Assembly (NCBI GenBank): GCA_030068145.1
Contig: JAPJBO010000110.1
Location: 1 to 64,000 of the forward strand
Length of the DNA: 64,000 bases
Direction: 5' to 3'
Origin: Diplonema papillatum
Lineage: Eukaryota > Euglenozoa > Diplonemea > Diplonemida > Diplonemidae
Shown: in pieces, positions 12,001-22,632 of the stretch
Numbering within the stretch: position 1 is the stretch's first letter
How the letters are laid out: every line of letters starts with the position of its first letter
Notes under the pieces: generated by a model
What the model was told of the DNA's origin: nothing
Database searches by the model: none
The model's input: the letters and a program-made list of their open reading frames with translations, nothing else
Program-made: the position numbers and the translations under genes

Positions 12001-12548
12001 CTTTTTGTTGGTCTCTTAACCCGAGAAGGAATAATCAAAACGAAGTTCTCAGCGGTTTTCTTTTGAGTTTCGTCTAAGGCCTCCGGCGCCGGCTAGCCCA
12101 CCTGCAGCACCCCCGAGACAGGCGACCGTGGCTTCCGAGAGCGCGCCCTCGTCCAATTCAACGCAAAGACCAGCAACACCGACACCCCGCACTGCAGTTG
12201 TGGAATTCCAAACGGAGTACAGCTCTGCTATCAAATGGGGCTGTGGCCCGGGCTTTTTGTGCAGTCCCCCCGTTCGCGACGGCTGACCACAGCAAACAGA
12301 TAGCGCAGTGCAACGTGGAGCATTGTAAAAAAACAGTCATCAAACTTTGGAATCTCAACCTCCTCACAGCCGGCCTCTCAGCCGAAGACATCAAGAAGCA
12401 GATCGAAGTTCTCGACGAGCAGTCTTTGGCCGTAAGACGCGCACTCGGTCTTGTCATGCAGAGCAAGAAGCAGGCTGCGCTTGACGAGTCGCCGGCTGCA
12501 GAAGAGGGCGATTTGATCCTTGATTTTCCCGACGACGAAGTCGCGTGA
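9027..12548 (+). CDS. CAP-Gly domain protein, 3-exon model (~450 aa)
   Basis: CAP-Gly domains bind the C-terminal EEY/F tails of tubulin and EB proteins, so a microtubule-associated role is likely. Exon 1 (9027-10014) starts at GCCATGTCG and encodes a unique ~110-residue N-terminus. A CAP-Gly domain follows at about residues 115-200, recognised by WLGIQMDRPLG, the signature GRHDGVVNG, RYFRTPPNHAVFVPP and a typical spacing. Donor GTATGT is at 10015 (phase 1). Exon 2 (12108-12216, acceptor CACCTGCAG) gives a Pro/Ser/Thr-rich linker. A 76-nt intron (GTACAG...CCACAG) leads to exon 3 (12293-12548), which has paired cysteines (CNVEHC), a helical AEDIKKQIEVLDEQ stretch and an acidic end DFPDDEVA. 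The three exons total 1353 nt, an exact codon multiple. Exon 1 is secure. The assignment of exons 2 and 3 to this gene is inference. Confidence 0.7.
10038..10130 (+). repeat. Family D copy in CAP-Gly intron 1
   Basis: Begins 23 bp after the donor site and has CATGCATGAGAAGCAGTGC and CTAAACATTAAACTAGG. A second copy is at 10393-10488 and a diverged one at 10900-10985, so one 2.1-kb intron carries three. Confidence 0.65.
10244..10388. repeat. Tandem repeat, ~46-bp unit, 3 copies
   Basis: Three near-identical units of CATCCCTTTTCTCGACATCG plus AATTAGGACGACACATACTA, differing mainly in the number of ACT triplets. Lies in the proposed CAP-Gly intron between two family D copies. Confidence 0.85.
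10640..10770 (+). repeat. Family E copy in CAP-Gly intron 1
   Basis: Recognised by AAAACTTGAGGAGACTGCC, ATGAGGTAAAATGTGCTGTAG and GGCGGGCGTGAGCGTTC. The ~430 bp between this and the satellite show no gene. Confidence 0.55.
11209..11908. repeat. 94-bp satellite, ~7.4 copies
   Basis: Exact period of 94 bp measured from the starts of GCGCTTACGCG at 11213, 11307 and 11401. The copies look identical by eye except at the ends, so the array is young or homogenised. Each unit contains CGTACACCATACGCATACGG and GGTGGTAATGGTGCC. The array lies wholly inside the proposed first intron of the CAP-Gly gene. Confidence 0.95.
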
Positions 12549-12744
12549 TAGCTGTCCGCTCTGCCCTGCGGAACTGTCTCGAAACAGTTGCGTTCGGCGC
12601 TGCCAGGCCGGCTGCTTTTGTTTGGATGGCTTGTCGAGTCACATCCTGGCCAGGAACCACATCCTATCGTGGTATCAAGAGATCCACATGGATTATGCCC
12701 AGGATCCTGCTGGTATCCAATCCTAGGTCCAACACCACTTTGAT

Positions 12745-12777
12745 CCCTACGAAGTACGTATCTGGTACTTCGTAGGG
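12745..12777. repeat. Perfect 13-bp inverted repeat
   Basis: CCCTACGAAGTAC and GTACTTCGTAGGG are separated by 7 bases, about 200 bp after the CAP-Gly stop codon. A hairpin in RNA is possible. No U-tract follows, so it is not a pol III terminator. Confidence 0.7.
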
Positions 12778-12879
12778 TGTTGGTGCTGCAAGGCGTGCCA
12801 AAGAAGCGTCTGAGTCACGTCCGAGTCGGAGTGGCCACACAGCACGGAGCGAGTATTTCCTTTGGAATAAACACATGCC

Positions 12880-13110
12880 GCATGCTTTGCGCAGGCAATA
12901 CTCAAGGGGGCCGCCCAGTTGCGAATCACAAACTATAGCCTGGTACTCGTACTTCATCAGCATACTCCACTCCCCGCAGCAAGAGTTACAAAGGAGGTAA
13001 TATGCCGAAGCACCACCCAAAACAGGAGTCTGAACAAATCGAGGGCTACTGCCGGGTGTAAGCTTTCACCAAAAAAGTACCCATTTCATAGTTGTATTGC
13101 TTCTCCCGAA
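12880..13110 (+). repeat. Family E copy with an internal insertion
   Basis: Carries GCAATACTCAAGGGGGCCGCC, then ~70 bp absent from the other copies, then ACAAAGGAGGTAATATG and GGGTGTAAGCTTTCACC. The sequence from 13110 to 13675 shows only a duplicated ATTCCTGGGTTCGGTGTG (near 13145 and 13408) and no gene. Confidence 0.5.
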
Positions 13111-13675
13111 AATAGGCACCCGGGGCGGCGTCCCTGAGTATCGCAATTCCTGGGTTCGGTGTGTGTGGTCCTTTTTAAGATGGATTGTGTCTGCGCTCTC
13201 TCTCCCTTGAGGTTGCCGCCCGAGGGAACCGGCTTTGAGCCGAAACTCGACGCCGGTCTCTCCGGATAGCACCAGGAGAGAACTTCGCGGCGGTTCACCA
13301 AGCACCCGCCCGAGGCACGCGCCCAAGACCCGTGCATGGCTACCGTAGCACCCTCCATGTTTGCACCTTCCTCGGATGCTACGGTCGGGAAGGGGCTGCA
13401 ATGTGCAATTCCTGGGTTCGGTGTGGTTGATTTCAGTTCTGCTTGATTGTTCGACCCCATCCAGTGTTCAAGTCACCCGGACGCACGGTGATTAGGTCCG
13501 CGTGTAATTTCCCAGGCCTGGATCCCGGGCTTTTTCTAACCCAAATGCATGTAAAAGTGGTGCAAGGATGAAAGGACTAGCGCAGGCTGATATTCACAGG
13601 TGACATAGCGAGGGCTGCATATCGGTTTCAAAACTACTACTACCACCACCACCAAGTCGGGGTCCATTCACGGTG

Positions 13676-13805
13676 GTGTCCAGCCTCCGAAGCTGGAGTT
13701 TAAAGAGCGTGTGCCCGAGGCTCACCCGAAGTTGTTGTCACATCCGCTTTTCGGGTAAGCCTCGGGCACACCCTCTTTAAACCCCAGCTTCTGAGACTGG
13801 ACTCC
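13676..13805. repeat. Family B foldback, best-preserved hairpin
   Basis: Arms of about 50 bp (from GTCCAGCCTCCGAAGCTGG, and from TTCGGGTAAGCCTCGGG to GAGACTGGAC) with few mismatches surround a ~20-base loop. This copy shows most clearly that the family is a foldback structure. Confidence 0.75.
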
Positions 13806-14089
13806 ACCGCTCTCTCTTCCCCAGTCCCCCCCGACCCTAACCAATTTAAGCACCTCCTTGCATTTCCCGCCTCCCAGACCCCCTGCCTTGGAAGAAAGAA
13901 AGGAAAAAGACAAGGTGCGACCGGATACGAGCGCAAGACACGAGACTGCACGAGGCCGCCCGCGGACAAACGGCCGAGGATTTGGGTTGAGAGCACCGTG
14001 TAAAAAGAGATTCCAGACCTTCCGGCAACAAGTGTTCTCTCAACAATCAAGTAAACGTCGCAGGACATCAAACAGCTCGCTCGTCGGCA

Positions 14090-14960
14090 CCTCAAAAGGC
14101 CTGCGGATACGAGTGCAAGCAACTGGCTTGACGAGTGCAAGCGACCGGCTTTGAAGTGAATTGTACACAGAGCAAAAAGAACGACTACCCACCCCTGCAT
14201 ACGTATTTTCTTCCAGAACTGAAGCGCACCGCCAAAGCTCCTTCAACAAACAAGCAAATGTCCGCAGCTCGGGACCGACGGAGCGGATACGAGTGCAACT
14301 TGCGCCGGGTAACGAGAGTTTTACCCGTGGCAAAAGCATTTTCTTCCACACCCGAAGACCACCAAAACCCGATCACGTATCAAGAACACGTCGCAAGCCA
14401 CCAAACTGCTCGCTCCACGGTACCTCAAAAGGCCAGCGAATTCGAGTACAAGCAACTGGCTGTGAAGTGGAATTGAGCACCGTGAACCGAGAGAGTTTAC
14501 CCTGCCCCGGCAAAGGTTTTCTGTTCCACACCCGGAGTGCGCCACCAAAACCCGTTCGCAAACAAGAAATGGTCGCAAGCCACCAAACTGCTCGCACCTC
14601 TGAAAAAGGCCAGCGAATACGAGTGCAAGCAACCGGCTGTGCAGTGGAATCGAGCACCGTTGACCGAGAGAGTTACCTGAACGCACTTTGTTCCACACCT
14701 GAAGCGCTCCGCCAAGACCCGTTCACAAACAAGCAAATGCCGCAAGACACCGACCTACCTGACGATCAACCGTACCACAGAAGCCGAACCGATACGAGTA
14801 GCAAACAACCGTGAAGCGAAGCGGACACTTTTATGGAACGAAGGGGTTTTTACCCCCTGGCGCAGTACTTTCTTCGAGAGCTAAAGTGCGCTGCCGAAGC
14901 CCCTTTGCAAACAACCAACGTTCCTCAGGATCGACGGTAGTACAACGCGGGACACGAGTA
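14090..14960. repeat. Degenerate tandem repeat, ~155-185 bp period, about 6 copies
   Basis: The block GCGAATACGAGTGCAAGCAA and variants recur near 14100, 14282, 14437, 14612, 14790 and 14950. Between them are related stretches such as GAGCACCGTGAACCGAGAG and AACAAGCAAATG. Divergence is high and unit length varies. Open frames of 100-217 codons here are by-products of the repeat and have no recognisable domain. Confidence 0.7.
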
Positions 14961-15925
14961 CAAGCGACGAAGATAGCACTGGATGAGATGTGAACTCCAT
15001 TTCGTAAAGACCCGTAAAGAGAAATCCATACTTGCGCGTTGCCCTACGACGTACTGCGATAAGGCTGAAAAGGCGAAGCCAGCTGCTTTGGTGCTGAAAA
15101 ATAACAGCAAACCGAAGCGCCTGTCTCTTGAGCCCGAACTAGGAGGTTCCTGTGGATAATTTCGGTGTCGAAGTCATGCTGGTGGTTGGAGTGCAGACTT
15201 CCAACCGTTGGGTTTCATGAGGACCGATCGTCCAATCTCGTCGCTTCGACTACTCTGAATCCCCGGGATCATGAAACGCCATCGATGCGCGAGCACTACG
15301 GCTGCGCGGTGGAGTAGTTTGGAAAACGTTCCGTCCGGCAGCTGCGGGTTGGACCCAATAATTTGGACCCAAATGTTCTGCTGAATTTGACCCGGTTAGT
15401 TGTAAGTTTACGTGTTGCTAGAATGCGCTGGCTTTAGAAGAAGCCTCCACCCTGGCCCCAACTGCCATCCGCTGTGAGCAGATTCCTCGAGTGCTGCCGT
15501 ACGACGTCTCAAGTGCACCGATACTGCCGATTAGAATGTAACCCACACGAGATGCCTGTACGAACAGGAGCCGGCGCAACTTTTTGATGTCCAGAACGAG
15601 CAAGTTCGTTTTTTGTCGTAGCCAGCACAAGCTGTGGTGTGGACGTGCCGGATCGTGTCGACCCATATCTTGAACACAAAATCAATTCCGGCAATGGTCA
15701 GCATGCGTGTGGTGGCGGATGTACGGAGGGTTCCATCGTGTCCGCACAAGGCAATAATCGAGGTATCGACCCGTCACTCCTTCAGCACCTTGGAGAGACC
15801 AACGCGAAGCTAGCAACATAGTGGTAAGGTATCGACTCTTCGTCCTCTAAGCCTTCAATGCAAATCAATCCTCAAACGAACGGCGAACTCCAGCGACAGA
15901 AGAACAGCGGGGGAAGATAAAAAAA
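14961..15925. other. No recognised feature
   Basis: Largely unique-looking sequence. Frames up to 82 codons exist on both strands, but none shows a domain, credible splice pairing or coding bias. Confidence 0.4.
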
Positions 15926-16150
15926 AACTGGTCAACCGCGACATAGCAAATTCTTGAGTTGGAGCTAGCACAGTGTCCCAAGCCCCCTCCGCTCTGCCCT
16001 GTGGTTGACCGTCTTCTGGTCAACCGCAACATGGCAAAATATTGAGTCGAAGTTAGCACAGTGTCTCAAGCCCTTCCGCTCTGCCCTGTGGTTGACCGTC
16101 TTCCAAGGGACTTGTGTTCAGCGCAAGTCCAAAGCCCCAAGGTACTCGAC
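15926..16150 (+). repeat. Family A derivative, two tandem units
   Basis: Two ~85-bp copies, each running from GGTCAACCGC through TTGAGT, GCACAGTGTC and CCGCTCTGCCCTGTGG, followed by CTTGTGTTCAGCGCAAG. They match the middle of family A (2690-2800). Confidence 0.55.
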
Positions 16151-17799
16151 GTCTTGGTGCTTTGGGTTTGCAGTACTGCCTGGAACACTTGGCTCCCGTG
16201 CAGCAGGCTTTCCTCTATACGCTTCTTTCGCTACAAATAACTTCTTTTGCCGCAAAGAAGAAGAATACTTGTCTTCTGGGCGCTGGAGGTCACTGTTCCG
16301 TACAAAGCGCAAACACAAAGCTGAAGACCCCGTCTTCCAGTCGTTCACCACGTGCACGCGCTTCGCGATGTATCGGATCGGCGGAAGAATTAGGGGCTGC
16401 CCGGGTTTACCCCGGCTATAAACTAAACAAAAAAAAGAAACTGACAAAGGAGGCGGGGGGGCTCGATGACAATCAATCGCTTTTTTTTGTTTTTTTTAAG
16501 CACGAACAACCTTGCGGGTTGCCCCCCACAATGTACCGTGAAGGCTAAAATGACGTAGGCAGCGTGTGATCTGAATTCCTTTACTTGAAAAAAGAGAACA
16601 GGGCAAAAAAACAAGGGGGAAAATGATCAACCGACACGCACAAACAAAAAGCACAAACAAACGAAGCGCCCGTCCTTTCTTCTTTTTCTTTTTTGCGCGT
16701 ATGAACTGGCCCAATTCGTGCTGTTTTTCTCCCCGACGAAGCGCGAACGGCAACGTGTTACACCGCTGAGACGTAATTTGTTGCCGCCAGATTATCAATC
16801 TTCTACCTGCAACGGCCAAACAGTGTGCCAACGCCGTGCTTGCTCGTACACGTTCAGCAGTCAATGCCGCCGAAAGATCGTGAGGCCATGCTTCATACAC
16901 CAAGGATGTGTAGTCGTGCAAGCTTTTACCGCATGTTCGGCGCGAAACTTCTGTTCCCACGCACCATTTACCAGAACACGATCCCGGATGCATTTGCGCT
17001 CGTTTCTCAAGACTGCCAGAGTCCGTGCTTCTTAGCGGGTACATGGCTTTCAGTAATGTGCGTGCCACTCGAGCAAGTACTCGTAGTTCATCTGTGGTTA
17101 CCGTACAAGAAAGAAGCCATGCATGCCCCCCCCCCCCAAACCCACCCAGTACGTATTAGCTTTAAAAGAACCCATTCGACGAAGGTCACCCGGAGACTCT
17201 AAAATCCCGGATTCTCAAGCGAACTATAACTCTAAGAAACAGAGGAGCCCGTCTGTGTCGGTTTCCGTACCAGTAGTTCGGTTACCAGGTTCTTCGGAGT
17301 CGCATTTTGTAGCAGGGTGGCCGGATACTCCCCGGAGAAGGCACCTCTAACTCGTCGGAAGGCGAAAAAAAGAATTAGGGGGAAGCCTCCGAATCTTACT
17401 CGAACAAAGCTAACGCACAAGGGGTTCTGATTTCGCACCTACTTTCAGATCCCAGAATGGATGCCGTATTCTGAGTTCTTTTCGTTGTTTCCTTCCTAGG
17501 AACCCTGGGGTACCCCACACTGAGATGCCACCTTTGCGAAAGGTGCACCTCATCCGAATGCTGTCACGGCTTGAAAATTTCTGCTGCCACCGCACTTGAA
17601 TCGTTTGAATGCAAACACTGCTCCGTTTTACTCCCGTATCTGCGGGGGTGAGACGACAACTACTACTACTATTACTACTACTACCACCTTCCTAGGAAGT
17701 ACTCGAGACGGCCGCCGGTTGCGAATGCCAAAAGCTGCCCCCCCCGCACACGGGCTGTGACAAGCTACGAACAGCCGCCTGACACACCAAACTCACACC
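16151..17799. repeat. Repeat fragments, no recognised gene
   Basis: Includes a family C copy at 17150-17240 (GAAGGTCACCCGGAGACTC), an ACT-triplet microsatellite at 17658-17690 and a family E fragment at 17690-17740. The long overlapping frames at 16496-17202 run on both strands and match nothing I recognise. Confidence 0.45.
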
Positions 17800-18500
17800 G
17801 TCCTGTCTGCAGACACTCAGGTTCCGCGCTGATGATGGCCCGCCTCATGTGTCCGTGACTTAAAGAACCGAAACACGGCGCAGACGGGACCAGTGCGGTA
17901 CATATCCTTTCCAAGCACGTTCTTGCAGTCCCCCCGCACACGGGAGCACTGGGATTCGTGCGGGGGCTGAAACTGTTCCTCCCCCGCTGCCAGACGCTCA
18001 GGTTCCGCGCTGATGATGACCCGCCTTATGTGTCCGTGGCTTCAAGGACCGAAACACGGTGCAGACGGGACCAGTGCGGTGTTGAGCACACATCCTTTCC
18101 AAGCACGTTCTTGCCATCCCCCCGCACACTGGAGCACTGGGATTCGTGCGGGGGCTGTACGAAAAGATGTTCCAGTTTGGCAGTTAAACTGTTCCTTCCC
18201 CGCTGCCAGACACTCAGGTTCCGCGCTCAAGTCTGCCGTACGCCCGTGGCTTGAAGGGCCGAAACACGGCGCAGATAGGACCAATGCGGCGAACACATAG
18301 CCGTTTCAAGCACGTTCTTGCAGTCCCTCCCTCTGCAAGCATTCAACTAAGATTTCCCCCCTGCAAGCATCCAACACAGATTCCCCCCCTGCAAGCATCC
18401 GACAAAGGTTCCCCCCTCTGTCGGCAGTCTACCCAGACTCATACCGCCGTCCTGTCTGCAGCCACTCATGTTCCGCGCTGATGATGGCCCGCCGCTGGTG
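17800..18500. repeat. Tandem repeat with ~181-250 bp spacing, 4 copies
   Basis: TCAGGTTCCGCGCTGATGATG or variants occur near 17818, 17999, 18213 and 18467. They are accompanied by CCGAAACACGG, GACGGGACCAGTGCGG and CACGTTCTTGCAGTCC. Within it, 18345-18420 holds a ~28-bp minisatellite (CTGCAAGCATCCAAC, TTCCCCCC) in three copies. Confidence 0.7.
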
Positions 18501-18649
18501 CAGATGGGACCAGTGCGGTGTAGAGCACATGTCCAGTTCAAGCACGGACTTGCAACCTATCCCACTTCTAGCTTCCATCGCAAATACTACTGGACGGGGC
18601 TCGAGTAGTTGAAGGTTCCTGCAACCCTCCCACCTCGTTGTAAGGTGTG

Positions 18650-18840
18650 CGAGCAACGATCAAATTCGATGGCTCACCTGGTGAGACTTCGAGGCAACAA
18701 CGTGCATAACAAGTTTGCGGCGTCAACGAACAGGACGTCAACCAGTGAAACAAACCACACTGTTTTGCTGATGTCATGCCGAAGCCGCGATCAAACTCGA
18801 GGGTTCACCTGATGAGACTTCGAGGCAACAACGGTCACTG
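18650..18840 (+). repeat. Two outlying units of the ~150-bp satellite S
   Basis: Contains TCACCTGGTGAGACTTCGAGG and GTTTGCGGCGTCAACGAAC, the landmarks of the large array at 24360-32360. These units lie about 4 kb before the PPR gene, so the satellite is not confined to its intron. Confidence 0.75.
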
Positions 18841-21231
18841 TCCTGTCAGTACTCCAGATAATCAGACCACCTGTCCAGGACCCCGAAATCTCCATCTAGA
18901 CGACTCACTCCGACCGATTTGGCTGCGAGCGAAACCCGAGAAAAGAGGAACAGTAAAACGAATGTCGGTGTACAAGAAGTGTTCTTCTCAATACCGTCAC
19001 ATAAAACGTCTACAAAACAGAGGGTCCCAGCACCTCATGGTATTCTTTCCTTGCTTGAGGATCCCTTCTTTTCTTCCTCCCTTCTTCTTCTTCACACTCG
19101 TTCAAATTTCCACCTCTTATCAGAAGGATCCCGCCTATTTCAAGTTTGGGGAATTTGATAAGAGTCGACGGATACCTTCACCTTATACGAAATACTGGCG
19201 CTGTTGGAATGCTGAAGAGTTTTCGCCCCGAACCCACTTGGAAGAGCCGCCAGGGTTCTATCTGCGGTTCGCGTTCAGGCTAAGCCGCTGAACGTTCGTG
19301 TTTAACTGGAATGATATGCCTGGGGAAGCAGCCACGTTATCCAAAAAAGGAGCTACCCGGGCGTATCCGCCAGCAAACCTTTCCCATTGCTTGGCAACCT
19401 CAGCCAAGCTAAGACATACATACAAATGTTTCTACACCCCCCGATCCCGGAGACTCCATAACACCGGACCTTTAAGCCACCAACAACTCTGTTAGAAGGC
19501 TGGATAAAGGCGGAGTAAAAAGTGATGGATATCCAGAATTATCGAAAAACGCTCTTACGGACATCATCGTGTTCAAAAACGCTTGTTTTTCCTTCATTGT
19601 GTTAACAATGCATTGTTGGTACTAAAAAATAGTAGTTGGCAGCGTACTACACGAAACCTACCAAAGCAGGTGAGTTCCGCTGGTGCGCACAAACAAAAGG
19701 TCGACGAGTCTCAATCGACGATTTTTCGAAGAATTGAACCATACGATAACGGAGGCGGGGACAAAGAAACGAAGTGAGTGACAAACCCTGTTCCACTTGA
19801 CGTTTCTTCACCCCAGGCGCAGTAGGTACGAACCACCGTTTTGGTTGACCTTACCAGCCTAGTTCGCCCGAGACACCACTCCCCATTTTTTTTCGGCAAA
19901 AAAACAGGTCTTCTCAGGTGTGGGGAGCCTATCGTTACAACGAACATTGCGGCTCCTTCGGAAGTCTGCTTCAGGTCCGCGCAACGTCCACGTGCTCCTC
20001 GTTGGACGCGCAGCACAGCAAAATAAAAGAAGGCGAGGACTGCGAGTCAAAACGATCGTTCGATTGCCGCCGCCACCGCTGTGGCACGGCGAATACCACG
20101 AGGGACGGAACAGAGGGAATGTCGTCTTGAACGAAAAAAAAAAAAAACACGCAGTCTTTTTCAGCCGACTTTCTTAAAAGGTCTAAAAAGCTGGAAACAC
20201 GGAAGCCCATCCCGCTTGGCAGAGAGAATCTGTCAAAAAATTAACTCTAAAAAAGACGACTGGGCTACTGCGCACAAGGCGCGTGGGGCCGGCCAACAAC
20301 AGGGCAGAGCGGATGCGACACTGTGCGAACTTCGATTGAAGCTCTGCGTTTGACTGCTATAGCTCTTGTCCTCGGGTATTCTTGTTGTACCTTGTTCCTC
20401 CAAAACGGCAGCAAGCGATAGACCATGCGCCAGCGCCAAGCCGGCAAGGCACGCTATGTTTAGGAAATCGGCGGCTCCTTGTCAGGAAGCCAGCTCGGAG
20501 ATTAAGTTGGGGCTGGTCGCGGGTTGCAAAATAAGGCTTGGGGGTTGGAAGGAGAAAGCAAAGCCCCAGGACTTCGCGCTTAAAAAAAGGCGAACAGATA
20601 CAAAACCCCACACATCCTTACCGCGGGGGGCTCAAGACTGCATCCCTCGAAGGAACGTACGTGGTGTCGGTCACAAACGACATGGCTAGCCATTACTCAT
20701 AATGAAAGTGTGTTCACCAAATAAACAACCCGCACCAGCCCTTACTTGCTCGAAGAGAACCCATTTAACACAGTTACCTGAAATCTCAAGCGAGCTCTAA
20801 CTCTAAAAGACGAAACAGTCTAGAAGGGAGGCGTTTCCCGACCTCGGCGCCTTCTTCGCGTAAGGACCCATCCCCGCGTATCCATCGGGCACGTGGCGAC
20901 CATCTTCCACCCCATTCCCCCCCGTTGCGCCAACGTCAACGACAGCAGATGCACCAGCAGCAACAAGAAGAAAACAGGCAAACAAAAGAAGAAGAAGAAG
21001 AACCAAAAAAAAAGCCGCGGCCTCTCATTTCCTTTTTTCCACCTTTTTCTTGAAAGTATTTCCTATTACTGCAGGGAATAGTTGACTAGACCTCTTGAGT
21101 TTGTGCTAGCCACGATTTGGGGAGTCGGGAGAGGAGTCGGGAGAACCTACAAAGCCAAAAGCAGGATCGACCCCCTCGTTCGTGAGAAAAAGCGAAGATC
21201 TCTCACGGGATGTTTGGCAGCCGCTGCTAAA
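18841..21231. repeat. Repeat fragments, no recognised gene
   Basis: Holds a family F copy (19600-19690: AACAATGCATTGTTGGTAC, GGTGAGTTCCGCTGGTGCGC), a short family A remnant near 20283-20340 and a family C copy near 20735-20815. A block at 21065-21110 (CTGCAGGGAATAGTTGACTA) recurs near 58565. I see no supported coding region. Confidence 0.45.
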
Positions 21232-21680
21232 CATCGAGGCAGTGCATGCTAATCCATGTGGTTCGTGTACTTAAAAGAACTCAATACTAACATGAAGAAG
21301 AGGGTGCTCGGCACCCCGAAGGAAGGCCTGATCGCCGGCCGCAAGCGGAAGAAGACGAAGGCGACCACCCCCGACTCAGGGGTGCAACGAAGGAAGAAGA
21401 AGGTACCGAGGGCAAGCAGCTCTCAGAAACGACCGGGGACCACGGGCACACCAATGCCCTCGAAAGTGAAAAACGGACACACGTGCCCGCCCTCGTACTC
21501 GCCGACTCAGTCTCTGGAATCGCAAGAAACCCAAACCCCGCTAGCTCCGCAAATGCTCGACCTTGACGACGCAATGGCAGGTGACGACGTCATCCGATAA
21601 CCTGACTTTCAAGGCAGTGCATGCTAATCCATGTGGTTCATGTACTTTAAAGAACTCAATGCTAACAAGCATACCGCGGG
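21232..21680 (+). mobile_element. LINE 3' ends: one solo tail plus one 5'-truncated copy
   Basis: 21232-21291 is only the 3' tail (GTGCATGCTAATCCATGTGG ... AGAACTCAATACTAAC). Directly behind it, 21294-21600 encodes the last ~100 residues of the LINE protein at 42490-42799 (KKRVLGTPKEG, RKRKKTKATTPDSGV, ending DLDDAMAGDDVIR), with only a few changes. A second copy of the same 3' tail follows to about 21667. Both copies are severely 5'-truncated, as is usual for target-primed reverse transcription. Confidence 0.85.
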
Positions 21681-21749
21681 CGGCGCCGAAGCTCTCACTG
21701 CCGAAGTTTTCACATCTCTTCCCCCCGATCGCAGGCCTGCGGTGCTCCT

Positions 21750-21890
21750 AAATGGCTAACAGGGAACGTGAGTTGGGATTACACCGTCGTGAGACAGGTT
21801 GGTTTTACCCTACTGATGGAGAGAGCGCCCATCGGGCCAGCGCATTCCGACAGCAATACGGGGTAGTACGAGAGGAACTCCCGTGTCTGG
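21750..21890 (+). rRNA. LSU (28S-type) rRNA fragment, near 3' end, probably a pseudogene
   Basis: Contains the conserved eukaryotic LSU domain VI strings AGGGAACGTGAGTTGGG, ACCGTCGTGAGACAGGTT, TTTTACCCTACTGATGG and GTAGTACGAGAGGAACTCCC in correct order and spacing. Only about 140 bp are present. The upstream sarcin-ricin side and the true 3' end are missing. A relic fragment is most likely. A functional piece of a fragmented rRNA cannot be excluded. Confidence 0.8.
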
Positions 21891-21894
21891 TCCC

Positions 21895-22175
21895 TGGTAT
21901 CTACGGTTGTTCCCCTAGAGCTGCATATAATTGCCTGGAGCTGCATCCTTCTGTCTATCACAGTCTATCAGGTCCATCCCTATCCCCTAGAGCTGCATAG
22001 AATTGCCTGAAGCTGCATTCTTCTGTCTATCACAGTCTTCCCCCATAGCTGCATAGAATTGCCTGGAGCTGCATTCTTCTGTCTATCACAGTCTATCAGG
22101 TCCATCCCTATCCCCTAGAGCTGCATAGAGTTGCCTGGAGCTGCATTCTTCTGTCTATCACAGTCTATATCAGGA
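21895..22175. repeat. Tandem repeat between the two rRNA fragments, ~4 units
   Basis: Units of roughly 50-75 bp contain CCTAGAGCTGCATAGAATTG, CCTGGAGCTGCATTCTTCTG and TCTATCACAGTCTATCAGG. The second unit has lost part of its sequence. The array separates LSU from SSU sequence. Confidence 0.85.
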
Positions 22176-22186
22176 GGGGAGCGGAC

Positions 22187-22372
22187 CGGCTTAGTTTTAT
22201 CAGTGGAGTGAATTTGCCAGGTTGATTCCGTTAGCGAACGAGATCTCGACCCTTAACTAGGTGGGCGTCGTTGTGGGGGGGGGGGGGTCTTTTGGCATCG
22301 GCGGCTTGCTGCTCCCCCGAGACGCGCACTACTTCTTAAGCGGACTGCGCGCGACTTATAGCGCGCGGAGGA
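22187..22372 (+). rRNA. SSU (18S-type) rRNA fragment, probably a pseudogene
   Basis: The conserved strings CAGTGGAGTGAATTTGCC, GGTTGATTCCGTTAGCGAAC, GAGATCTCGACCC, CTTAACTAGG and, after a G-run, ACTACTTCTTAAGCGGACTG follow the order of the eukaryotic 18S 3' major domain. The next helix is kept as GCGCGC...GCGCGC, so pairing is preserved although the bases are unusual. About 185 bp are present, and the sequence downstream leaves the rRNA pattern. Confidence 0.75.
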
Positions 22373-22632
22373 CCCACTCCCAACCCCAGCGAGCCTGGGC
22401 CCCACAGGACTGCCGGGGCTCTCCGGGCTCCATCCCCAGGCAGCTCGGGACCATCCCCCACACTGGCGGGCACGAAGAGCGCGTCCGTGGGAATCGTTCG
22501 GGAGTTGGGGCAAGCACCCGGCACCAATCTGACTGCCACACAGACGGTATACCGTACATTTAGGCACTCCGGGTTGGGCGAAAAACCTGGGGATAATATG
22601 AGGAAGGTGCCCCGTGTGTGACGGGCGACAAG

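Noticed and set aside
14161-14814. 217-codon protein at 14161
   Set aside because: The frame runs through a degenerate ~170-bp tandem repeat. The repeated peptide is a by-product of the DNA repeat.
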